Part shown: positions 23,174 through 30,327 of the stretch, in pieces
How positions within the stretch are numbered: position 1 is the stretch's first letter
Layout of the letters: the number at the start of each line of letters is the position of its first letter
NCBI RefSeq assembly: GCF_000740675.1
Contig: NZ_JPXI01000038.1
Location: 1-49,156 of the forward strand
Direction: 5' to 3'
Length of the DNA stretch: 49,156 bases
Source of the DNA: Massilia sp. BSC265
GTDB taxonomy: Bacteria > Pseudomonadota > Gammaproteobacteria > Burkholderiales > Burkholderiaceae_D
Made by a program: the position numbers and the translations under genes
Notes under the pieces: model-generated
What the model saw: only the letters and a program-made list of their open reading frames with translations
What the model was told of the DNA's origin: nothing
The model's database searches: none

Positions 23174-26100
23174 TCAATCTCCCTTCTGTTCAAGGGATTG
23201 CTCTTGCATCGAATGCAACAGGGCAGCGACGAGCGGCGCGGCATGGGCGCCGCCGGTGAGCCGCGACTCGCTGACGAAGGCCGCGAACGCGAGCCGGCGG
23301 GTCTGCCCCGGCAGGCTGCCCGGTTCCAGCCAGCCCATGAACCAGACCGTTGCCGCGCCGTCCTCGCCGGTCGGTGCGGTGCCTGTCTTGCCGAACAGAC
23401 CGGCGCGCAGGCGCCCGAACTCCTTGCCCCGGAATGCCGCGGCCGCCGTGCCGCCGTCGATCACGCCCTTCATGCCCGCCCGGATGCGGTCGAGACGCAC
23501 GCCCGGCTCCGCGCCCGGTTGCACCGCCGCCGCGCGTCCGTCCAGTTCGAGCAGCAGGCGCGGCGCGACCTGCCTGCCCTGCCCCACCGCGGCAGCCACC
23601 AGCGCCATCTGCAACGGGGTGGCCTGCATGCGCAGCCCGATCGCCATCTGGCGCACCTCGTGGCGGGTCCCGATCGGGTCCAGCCGGGATGCGCTGGCCT
23701 GCAGCGCATCCCAGGGATTCCAGCGGAAGTCGTCCGGCAGCAGGCCGCCGTCGAGGCGTAGCGGCGTGCCGAAACCGAGGCGGCGCGCCATGCCCGCCAC
23801 CGGACGCACCGTATCCAGGGCGCCGGGCTCGATCTCGCGCACGCCCGGCAGTCCGCCGGACGGCCGGCCGCCGAGGCTGCGGTCGCCCAGCTCGGCCGTC
23901 CAGGCGAACCAGGTGTTCACGCTGTGCGTCATTGCCTGCGCCAGGCCGAGCCGGCCCTCGACGGCGCGGGTGCCGGCCAGCTGTTCGCGGAAATTGGTGA
24001 TGCGGGCGCCGCCTTCCTGCGGATAGGCGGGCGCGCCGGTGCGAAAGCCATGGCCGCTGCCCCTCGCCATGGCGTCGATCTCGCGCAGCGGCATGCCGGC
24101 CAGCAGGCGGTCGAGGCGTTCGTCCCCGCGTGCCGCCGCTTCCAGGCCAAGGGCGGTCACGACCTTGAAGGTCGAGCCGGCCGCACGGCGGGCGCCGCCG
24201 TCGTGCTGGAAGGCAGGCAGGCGCAAGGGGCTGCGTGCCGGATCGGCGCGGTCGAAGTCGCGTATTTCGGGCCAGCGCCCCGGATCGAGCGCGCCCATTC
24301 CGCCGCCGGCCGCGGCCAGCACGTCGCCGTTGCCGGCGTCGAGCAGCACCATGCCGGCCTGGCGTCCGGGCGGAACGGCGCCCGCTCCCACGCAGCGCTT
24401 GCCGTCCCATGTGCCTTCGCGCAGCCCGACACAGTCGAGTACTCCCTGCGCCGCCGCCTGCAGGCGCAGGTCCAGGCTCAGGCGCGCCGAGTGGTGGCTA
24501 CCCGGCAGCCGGGCCAGCATGCCCGCGACGCTCGAGGCGTGCTCCCGGTGCACGCCCAGCAGCGGCGCCAGCCCGGCCGCCTGCGCCGCGGCGCTGGCCC
24601 TGCCGTCCGACCACAGGACTTCTCCGCCGCGCCCCGTGAGCCGGACCTCTGCCGGGGCCGGCCGCATCCCGCCACGCGACGCCGGCAGCGCTTGCCATGC
24701 CAGCCGCCCCCCATCGGCGCGTACGTGGCGATAGGCGGCGTCGGCGCTGCCCGAGAGCCGGGCCAGGTCGAGCGGCTCCACTTCCAGCACGATGCGCTGG
24801 GCACCGGGCTGCGGCACCAGGAACACACGCTGGACAGCGTCGCGGTCGCGGCAAGCGCGTCCGTCGCACATCCCGCTCACTGCCGCGGTCGCGCCAAGGA
24901 CGTGGCGCAAGCGGCCGGCCAGCAGCAGCTCGGCCGGCTCGGCTTGCTCCAGGGTCAGCAGGGCCGTTGCGGCCTGGCCGCCGCCGTCCCGGGCCGTGTC
25001 CCATGCACCGATGCGGCGCCAAGGCGCCCAGCCTTCCGGCAGGCGCGCGAACAGGCGCATCGCGGCGACCGGCAGCCCGTCGTCCTGCGCCACCGCCGCG
25101 CCGCCCACGCTTGCCTGCCACAGCTGAAGGCTGTCGGAGCGGACCCGCCAGGCCAGCAGGCGCCGCTCGCTGTTGAAGACCCGCAGCTGCTCGCGCACAT
25201 AGGCGCCGTCGGCGCGGTAGTACAGGCGTTCGAGCAGCTTGCGGCCCTCCCCGTCGAGGCGCAGGTGTTCCCAGCCCGGCAGCGGCGCGCGGGCGTCCGG
25301 CGCCGCCGCGCTCCATCCGGCCAGGTCGCGCGGCGCCACCTCGGCCAGGCCGTTGCGGCCAAGGCGGATGAGTCCACGCGCCTGCAGTTGCTCGAACAAC
25401 AAGGCGTCTTCCAGCCCGCGCGGCGCAGCCGCAGGCACCCGGTATTCGCCCGGTGCGAGCTGCAGCGCCGGCAGCGCACCACCTGCGCCGAAGGCCTGGA
25501 CCAATCCGGTGCCGGACTGCTGGACGGTGGCGTGCTGCACCAGCAGTTCGCCGGCCTGCGGGCAGCTGCTGCTGGCCAGCCGCGTCAGCCTGAGCGCGCC
25601 CGCCTTCCAGACCAGCCAGCCGGACTTCCCGAGCGCGCCTTCGCCATGCGTGCCCCGGACCACGGCGCCATTGCCCGCATCGCCGACCCACGCCGCCGTG
25701 GCGGCGCCCACCTTGCTCCCCGCATTGCTGGCCGCCTCCCAGCGCAGGCGCAACTCGCCGCGGGCGTCGCCGCGCAGTTCCACGCGCGGCATGCGGGAGC
25801 CCGGCGCAGCCAGCAGGACTTGGCGGGCGGACGCCAGCGCCGCCGCCTCGATGAAGGGATAGCCGATCCGCAGCGGCAGCAATACCGGCCGCGCCGGATC
25901 GCGCACCTGCGTGCACAGGTCGATCCGTACCGGCGGCTCCAGGCGCACGCTGGATGCCACCACCAGCGCACCGGCGCCGTGCCGGACCACCTCGATGCCG
26001 GGCTCCCGCGGCACCCGCAAGGTGACACCGCCGAGCAGCGGCTGAAGCACCGAAAGCGCCGTCGCGTCTTCGCTTACCGTGTCCCCGGCATTCGAGGCCA

Positions 26101-26290
26101 GCGAACGCGCCGCCTGCGCCAGCACCACGGCGCCGAGCACGACCACGCCGCAGGCCAGCAGCAGCCACGGCATGACGGCCGGGCGGCGCCGCACCGCCGG
26201 CGGCGGACCGAGCCGCAGGTTGCGCGCGCGCCGCCGCGCGGTCCGGCCGGCGGCGAAAGCATCCATCAGTGAGGTGAAGGTGGCTGGCAT
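23174..26290 (-). CDS. Large penicillin-binding protein (class B-type transpeptidase)
   Basis: 1038 residues from ATG 26290. One N-terminal membrane helix (about 41-60) after a basic cytoplasmic tail; then a roughly 600-residue extracytoplasmic region with no family I recognise; then a transpeptidase domain with all three motifs: STFK (Ser706, Lys709), SVN (790-792) and KTGT (from Lys968). The usual class A glycosyltransferase-51 motifs were not seen, so glycan synthesis must come from another protein; the SEDS protein at 3175 is the obvious candidate. Class B PBPs are normally about 550-750 residues, so the added N-terminal region is unusual. It is the first gene of the minus-strand operon. 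ATG 26290 lacks a clear ribosome site, so the start could differ. Confidence 0.85.
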   Translation of the reverse strand: MPATFTSLMDAFAAGRTARRRARNLRLGPPPAVRRRPAVMPWLLLACGVVVLGAVVLAQAARSLASNAGDTVSEDATALSVLQPLLGGVTLRVPREPGIEVVRHGAGALVVASSVRLEPPVRIDLCTQVRDPARPVLLPLRIGYPFIEAAALASARQVLLAAPGSRMPRVELRGDARGELRLRWEAASNAGSKVGAATAAWVGDAGNGAVVRGTHGEGALGKSGWLVWKAGALRLTRLASSSCPQAGELLVQHATVQQSGTGLVQAFGAGGALPALQLAPGEYRVPAAAPRGLEDALLFEQLQARGLIRLGRNGLAEVAPRDLAGWSAAAPDARAPLPGWEHLRLDGEGRKLLERLYYRADGAYVREQLRVFNSERRLLAWRVRSDSLQLWQASVGGAAVAQDDGLPVAAMRLFARLPEGWAPWRRIGAWDTARDGGGQAATALLTLEQAEPAELLLAGRLRHVLGATAAVSGMCDGRACRDRDAVQRVFLVPQPGAQRIVLEVEPLDLARLSGSADAAYRHVRADGGRLAWQALPASRGGMRPAPAEVRLTGRGGEVLWSDGRASAAAQAAGLAPLLGVHREHASSVAGMLARLPGSHHSARLSLDLRLQAAAQGVLDCVGLREGTWDGKRCVGAGAVPPGRQAGMVLLDAGNGDVLAAAGGGMGALDPGRWPEIRDFDRADPARSPLRLPAFQHDGGARRAAGSTFKVVTALGLEAAARGDERLDRLLAGMPLREIDAMARGSGHGFRTGAPAYPQEGGARITNFREQLAGTRAVEGRLGLAQAMTHSVNTWFAWTAELGDRSLGGRPSGGLPGVREIEPGALDTVRPVAGMARRLGFGTPLRLDGGLLPDDFRWNPWDALQASASRLDPIGTRHEVRQMAIGLRMQATPLQMALVAAAVGQGRQVAPRLLLELDGRAAAVQPGAEPGVRLDRIRAGMKGVIDGGTAAAAFRGKEFGRLRAGLFGKTGTAPTGEDGAATVWFMGWLEPGSLPGQTRRLAFAAFVSESRLTGGAHAAPLVAALLHSMQEQSLEQKGD

Positions 26291-26507
26291 CGTAGGTGGC
26301 GACAGGTGCGGCCGGTCGCGGCCGCCTCGCGGACACCTAGCAGGGGGCAAGTGAAACCCATCCGTTGCCAGGGCCCACACGCACGCTGGCGCGGTCTTTT
26401 CGACAGCTCATTCCGCATTTTCCGCGTCCCGTCGCAACCTGCTCGCGGCGCCGGTTCGCCTGGCCTACAGTGCACACATCGACAACCCACCCGCAAGGAG
26501 AAACACC

Positions 26508-26723
26508 ATGAACATCATGAAGCATATGGAAGCCGTGTTCGTCGTCGCGATGAGCCTGGCCATCCCGGGCAGCTACCTGCTGGACGCGATCCCCGAAGCC
26601 CACGCCCGCAGCTACAGCGCCGACGCAGCCATGGTCGCCAGCGGCGACAAGATGGCGGTCGTGACGGTCAGCGCCAAGCGCCTTTCCAGCGAAGAAAAGG
26701 GAGTGACAGGGGGCCGCGGATGA
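26508..26723 (+). CDS. Small exported protein, unknown
   Basis: 71 residues; ATG 26508 follows AAGGAG with good spacing. The N-terminus (MNIMKHMEAVFVVAMSLAIPGSYLLDAIPEAHA) reads as a signal peptide or single membrane helix with possible cleavage after AHA. The short mature part is polar (SYSADAAMVASGDKMAVVTVSAKRL). No family recognised. Confidence 0.6.
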   Translation: MNIMKHMEAVFVVAMSLAIPGSYLLDAIPEAHARSYSADAAMVASGDKMAVVTVSAKRLSSEEKGVTGGRG

Positions 26724-26871
26724 GTGCCGCAGGCCTGCCCGTTGTCGCCAGGGTGCGACAGCGGGCGGCCCCTTGCGCGACCATATGTTTCAGGCTACTG
26801 CGGAGCTCGGCTCCCCATCTGTTTCAGTTGTAAGTATCTGCTTCAACGCTCACCCGCGCCGGCCTCCGGCG

Positions 26872-26877
26872 ATATAG
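26872..26877 (+). promoter_or_regulatory. -10 element upstream of the WXXGXW-repeat gene
   Basis: TATAGT 34 bases before the ATG at 26911; no convincing -35 hexamer at 17 bases. Confidence 0.35.
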
Positions 26878-26910
26878 TGGGTCATCCGCTCTTGGATCTG
26901 GAGACCCGAC

Positions 26911-27525
26911 ATGAAATCCACCCTCACCTTCGCTGCCCTGATCGCCCTTGGCGCCGCCTTTGCGCCGGTGCCCTCGATGGCGCAGACCGATTTCCAAATC
27001 TACATCGGCTCGGCGCCGCCCGCGCCCGTGTACGAACGCGCCCCCGGCCCGCGCCACGGCTATGTCTGGGCTCCGGGCTACTGGGAGTGGCGCGGCCACC
27101 GCCATGCCTGGGTGCCGGGCTACTGGGTCGCCGCCCGCCCGGGCTACGTCTACCACGCGCCGCGCTGGCACCAGCGCCACGGCGGCTGGTACATGGAACC
27201 GGCGCGCTGGGACCGCGACCGCAACGGCATCCCGGATCGCTACGAGCGCCGCGGCTATGCCCCGGTGTATGCCGGCGGCTACCGCGATGGACGCGGGTAC
27301 TACCGTGACGACCGCGATTACTACCGCGGTGGCCGCGACTACTACCGCGATCGCGACCGCTACGAGCGCCACGGCTACCGCGACACCGACCGCGACGGCG
27401 TGCCGAACTACCGCGACCGCGACCTCGACAACGACGGTATCCGCAACCGTCGTGACCGCGACATGGACGGCGACGGCGTGCCGAACCGCTACGACCACCG
27501 GCCGGAAAACCCCTACCGCCGCTGA
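26911..27525 (+). CDS. Exported WXXGXW-repeat protein with Asp-rich tail
   Basis: 204 residues with a signal peptide (ending SMAQT). Residues about 48-70 carry the YxW.PGYW pattern twice (GYVWAPGYWEW, HAWVPGYW), the WXXGXW/BcpO-type motif common in Burkholderiales envelope proteins. The C-terminal half is Tyr/Arg/Asp-rich with DRDGVPNYRDRD, DLDNDGIRNRRD and DMDGDGVPNRYD units that resemble calcium-binding thrombospondin-type-3 repeats (DxDxDG). Function unknown; metal binding is an inference. Ends just before a strong terminator. Confidence 0.82.
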   Translation: MKSTLTFAALIALGAAFAPVPSMAQTDFQIYIGSAPPAPVYERAPGPRHGYVWAPGYWEWRGHRHAWVPGYWVAARPGYVYHAPRWHQRHGGWYMEPARWDRDRNGIPDRYERRGYAPVYAGGYRDGRGYYRDDRDYYRGGRDYYRDRDRYERHGYRDTDRDGVPNYRDRDLDNDGIRNRRDRDMDGDGVPNRYDHRPENPYRR

Positions 27526-27554
27526 TCCGGCTGGCAGCACCTTCCCAAGAACGG

Positions 27555-27580
27555 AAAAAGGCAGCTTCGGCTGCCTTTTT
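27555..27580 (+). terminator. Bidirectional-looking rho-independent terminator
   Basis: aaaaaggcagc-ttcg-gctgccttttt: perfect stem with a stable TTCG tetraloop and T run, 30 bases after the stop at 27525. The A run on the 5' side would also give a T run on the other strand. Confidence 0.92.
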
Positions 27581-27594
27581 GCTATCCTTGCGCC

Positions 27595-28317
27595 ATGTCT
27601 TCTCCGCCCTCTTGCCCACCGGCCGACCACGCCGCCCTGCTTGCCGCCGCCTTCAAGGGAGAACTCGCCACCAGCCGCAAGCTCGCCGCCCGCACCGGGA
27701 TGCCGGAAGCCGATGCCCTGCGCGCCACCTTGAGCCTGCGCGCGGGCGCGGCCGGCCTGGATTGGTTGTTGGCCGCACGCGCCGCCGAGCGCCTGCGCAG
27801 CGAACACGGCGCCGCCGCCCGGCGCGCCCATGCCGAGGCGGCGCTGTCCCGCCGCACCGGGGTCCCCGCTCCCGTGCACGCCTGGCGCGCCTGGTTCGAC
27901 GGCTCCGCCCGCCCCAACCCGGGGCGCTGCGGTATCGGCGCCGTGCTGGAGGGTCCGGACGGGGTGCGCCTCGAACTGTCGCGCGACGCCGGCCACGGCA
28001 ACAGCAGCGAAGCCGAGTACCTGGCCCTGATCGCCGTGCTCGAAGCGGCCGTCGAGCGTGGCGTGCCGGCAGTCGCCATCCATGGCGACAGCCAGGTCGT
28101 GGTCGATGACGTCCACGCGCCCGACAGCGCCAGCGCGCCGGCGCTGCGCGCCTACCGCGCGCGGGTGCGCGCCCTGCTCGCCCGGCTCCCGGGCAGCACC
28201 CTGCGCTGGATTCCGCGCCACAAGAATCTCCAGGCGGACGCGCTGTCGCAGCGCGCCGTACCGCTCCCACCCCTTGATGACCCGTATGAAGCTGACCAAC
28301 GACGAACCGAAGACTGA
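27595..28317 (+). CDS. RNase H-like protein (type I RNase H fold, N-terminal extension)
   Basis: 240 residues. The first about 92 are helical and unrecognised. The RNase H domain begins at WFDGSARPNPG with Asp102; then Glu139 in SSEAEYLAL, Asp165 in GDSQVVVD and Asp215 in HKNLQADALS. All four carboxylates of the RNase HI active site are present. Proteins with this layout (reverse-transcriptase-like RNase H family) hydrolyse RNA in RNA/DNA hybrids; the exact role of this subgroup is unknown. It starts 14 bases after the terminator. The end overlaps the HD-domain gene by 41 bases, so the two are co-expressed. Confidence 0.85.
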   Translation: MSSPPSCPPADHAALLAAAFKGELATSRKLAARTGMPEADALRATLSLRAGAAGLDWLLAARAAERLRSEHGAAARRAHAEAALSRRTGVPAPVHAWRAWFDGSARPNPGRCGIGAVLEGPDGVRLELSRDAGHGNSSEAEYLALIAVLEAAVERGVPAVAIHGDSQVVVDDVHAPDSASAPALRAYRARVRALLARLPGSTLRWIPRHKNLQADALSQRAVPLPPLDDPYEADQRRTED

Positions 28318-28960
28318 CCTCGCCACCTGGCGTCCCCGACTGGCCGCTATGGCCGAAGGCGCTAGCGGGGGCGACGGCGCACACGACAGCGCCCACCTGG
28401 AACGCGTCTGGCGCAATGCCCAGGCCCTGCTGGCCCGGCATCCGGAAGCCGACGCCCTGGTCGTCATGGCGGCCTGCTACCTGCACGACCTGGTCAACCT
28501 GCCCAAGAACGACCCCGAGCGCAACCAGGCGTCCAGGCGCTCGGCAAAGCTTGCGCGCCACCAGCTGTCCTGGATGAATTTCCCCCCGGAGCGCCTCGAC
28601 GCGGTGGCGCATGCCATCGAGGCCCACAGCTTTTCGGCCGACATCCCGGCCGAGTCGCTGGAAGCGAAGATCGTGCAGGATGCGGACCGTCTCGACGGCC
28701 TGGGCGCGGTGGGCCTGGCGCGCATGTTCTATATTGCCGGGCGCATGGGCAGCGGCCTGGCGCACCCCGGCGACCCGCTGGGCGTCGCGCGCGAGTTCGA
28801 CGACCGCAGCTATGCCCTGGACCACATCATGGTCAAGCTGGCCAAGCTGCCGGGCATGATGCAGACGGCAGCCGGCCGGGCACTGGCCGAGGAGCGGCTG
28901 GCCAGATTGCTGGCCTTCCGTGAGGAATTCGCTGCAGAGAGCGGCATGCCGCCGGCGTAA
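28277..28960 (+). CDS. HD-domain phosphohydrolase (YedJ-like)
   Basis: 227 residues from ATG 28277 (a second ATG at 28286 is equally possible). HD signature: HDSAHLERVWRNA (first His), CYLHDLVN (HD pair), VAHAIEAHSFS (His) and VQDADRLDGLGA (final Asp). This is the YedJ/PF01966 pattern of metal-dependent phosphohydrolases. Substrate unknown; nucleotide phosphates are typical. Starts inside the RNase H gene. Confidence 0.87.
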   Translation: MTRMKLTNDEPKTDLATWRPRLAAMAEGASGGDGAHDSAHLERVWRNAQALLARHPEADALVVMAACYLHDLVNLPKNDPERNQASRRSAKLARHQLSWMNFPPERLDAVAHAIEAHSFSADIPAESLEAKIVQDADRLDGLGAVGLARMFYIAGRMGSGLAHPGDPLGVAREFDDRSYALDHIMVKLAKLPGMMQTAAGRALAEERLARLLAFREEFAAESGMPPA

Positions 28961-29036
28961 AAAACCCGGTCCCGCGCGTTCGGCTAAAGGTTTCCCAGTG
29001 TTAAGATAACTGCATGTCATCCCGTCCGAGGCATCC

Positions 29037-30323
29037 ATGAGCAGCCCGTCCGCGCCGCAGTCCGATCCGGCGACATCCAGCACCGGCAAGCTGAACTTCG
29101 TCCTGGTCTGCATCTTCATCGACATGCTCGGCATCGGCTTGATCGTGCCCGTGATGCCCCTGCTGGTCGGGCAGTACGTCCCGGCGAGGGACGACCAGGC
29201 CCTGTGGTTCGGCGTGCTGGCCGCGACCTTCGGGGTGCTGCAGTTCCTCTTCATGCCGGCCCTCGGCGCGCTGAGCGACCGCGTCGGGCGCCGTCCCGTG
29301 CTGCTGTATTCGATGGGCGGCATGTGCGTCAACTTCCTCGTCACCGCCTGGGCGCCGAGCCTGTTCTGGCTGTTCGTGGGCCGCGTCATCGGCGGCATGT
29401 CCTCGGCCAGCATGTCGGTGGCCTCGGCCTACGCCTCGGACATCTCGACCAAGGAAAACCGCGCCAAGAGCTTCGGCAAGATCGGCGCCGCCTTCGGCCT
29501 CGGCTTCATCTGCGGCCCCATGCTCGGTGGCCTGCTGGGCAACAACGACCTGCGCCTGCCCTTCTACGTGGCGGCGCTGCTCGGCGCCGCCAACCTGGTC
29601 TACGGTTACTTCATGGTGCCGGAATCGCTCCCTGACGGCCAGCGCCCGCCTTTCGCCTGGGGACGCCTGAATCCCCTGGCCGCCCTGCTGCGGCTGGTGC
29701 GGCGCAAGGACATCAGCGGACTCATCATCGTCATCACCCTGGTGACCTTTTGCCAGATGATGCTGCAATCGACCTGGGTGCTGTACACCACTTTCCGCTT
29801 CGACTGGACACCGCGCGACAACGGCATCGCCATGTTCTGTGTCGGACTGGTGTCCGCCTCGGTGCAGGCCGGGCTGCTGGCCATGCTGATCCGGCGTTTC
29901 GGCGAGGTGCGCCTGTCGCTGATGGGGATTGCCTCGGGCGCCCTGGCCTTGCTCGGCTACGGCCTGGCCACGCAGGGCTGGATGATGTATGCCTTCATCC
30001 TCTGCAATGTGCTGGGCTTCGCCGCCACCCCGGCCCTGCAGGCCATCGTGTCCAAGGCCACGCCCGCCAACGAGCAGGGTGAGCTCATGGGCTCGCTCCA
30101 ATCGATCGGCAGCCTCGGCGTGATCGTCACGCCGCTCATCGGCACCGCCATCCTCGCCAGCGTCAGCCACCTGCCGCCCGGCGACTGGCGCATCGGCAGC
30201 CATTTCCTGCTGTCTGCCGCCACCCAGGCGGTCGCGATCCTGGTGGCCTGGCATTACTTCCGCACCCACCGCGTGCACGACAGCCACGGCGAAAGCCGGG
30301 ACAAGGAAGAGATGCGGGCCTGA
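29037..30323 (+). CDS. MFS drug-resistance transporter, TetA/TCR-like (DHA1)
   Basis: 428 residues, twelve predicted membrane helices. KLNFVLVCIFIDMLGIGLIVPVMPLL is the TetA/DHA1 first-helix signature (D.lG.GliiPv.P); GALSDRVGRRPVLL is MFS motif A (G..sDr.GRrpvl). A central polar loop is seen around residues 195-215. Substrate cannot be read from sequence, so it is a putative efflux pump rather than a tetracycline pump. Independent of its neighbours. Confidence 0.88.
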   Translation: MSSPSAPQSDPATSSTGKLNFVLVCIFIDMLGIGLIVPVMPLLVGQYVPARDDQALWFGVLAATFGVLQFLFMPALGALSDRVGRRPVLLYSMGGMCVNFLVTAWAPSLFWLFVGRVIGGMSSASMSVASAYASDISTKENRAKSFGKIGAAFGLGFICGPMLGGLLGNNDLRLPFYVAALLGAANLVYGYFMVPESLPDGQRPPFAWGRLNPLAALLRLVRRKDISGLIIVITLVTFCQMMLQSTWVLYTTFRFDWTPRDNGIAMFCVGLVSASVQAGLLAMLIRRFGEVRLSLMGIASGALALLGYGLATQGWMMYAFILCNVLGFAATPALQAIVSKATPANEQGELMGSLQSIGSLGVIVTPLIGTAILASVSHLPPGDWRIGSHFLLSAATQAVAILVAWHYFRTHRVHDSHGESRDKEEMRA

Positions 30324-30327
30324 TGCG

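Noticed and set aside
23924..26272. Long open frame on the + strand across the PBP gene
   Set aside because: Gln/Arg/Ala-rich translation without domains; the opposite strand carries clear PBP motifs. A GC-driven shadow frame.
2219..26290. Type VI secretion locus (kinase PpkA, phosphatase PppA, FHA)
   Set aside because: No TssB/C, Hcp, VgrG, ClpV, TssJKLM or PAAR-like protein is present in the window.
23174..26290. Class A penicillin-binding protein
   Set aside because: No glycosyltransferase-51 motifs seen in the N-terminal region.
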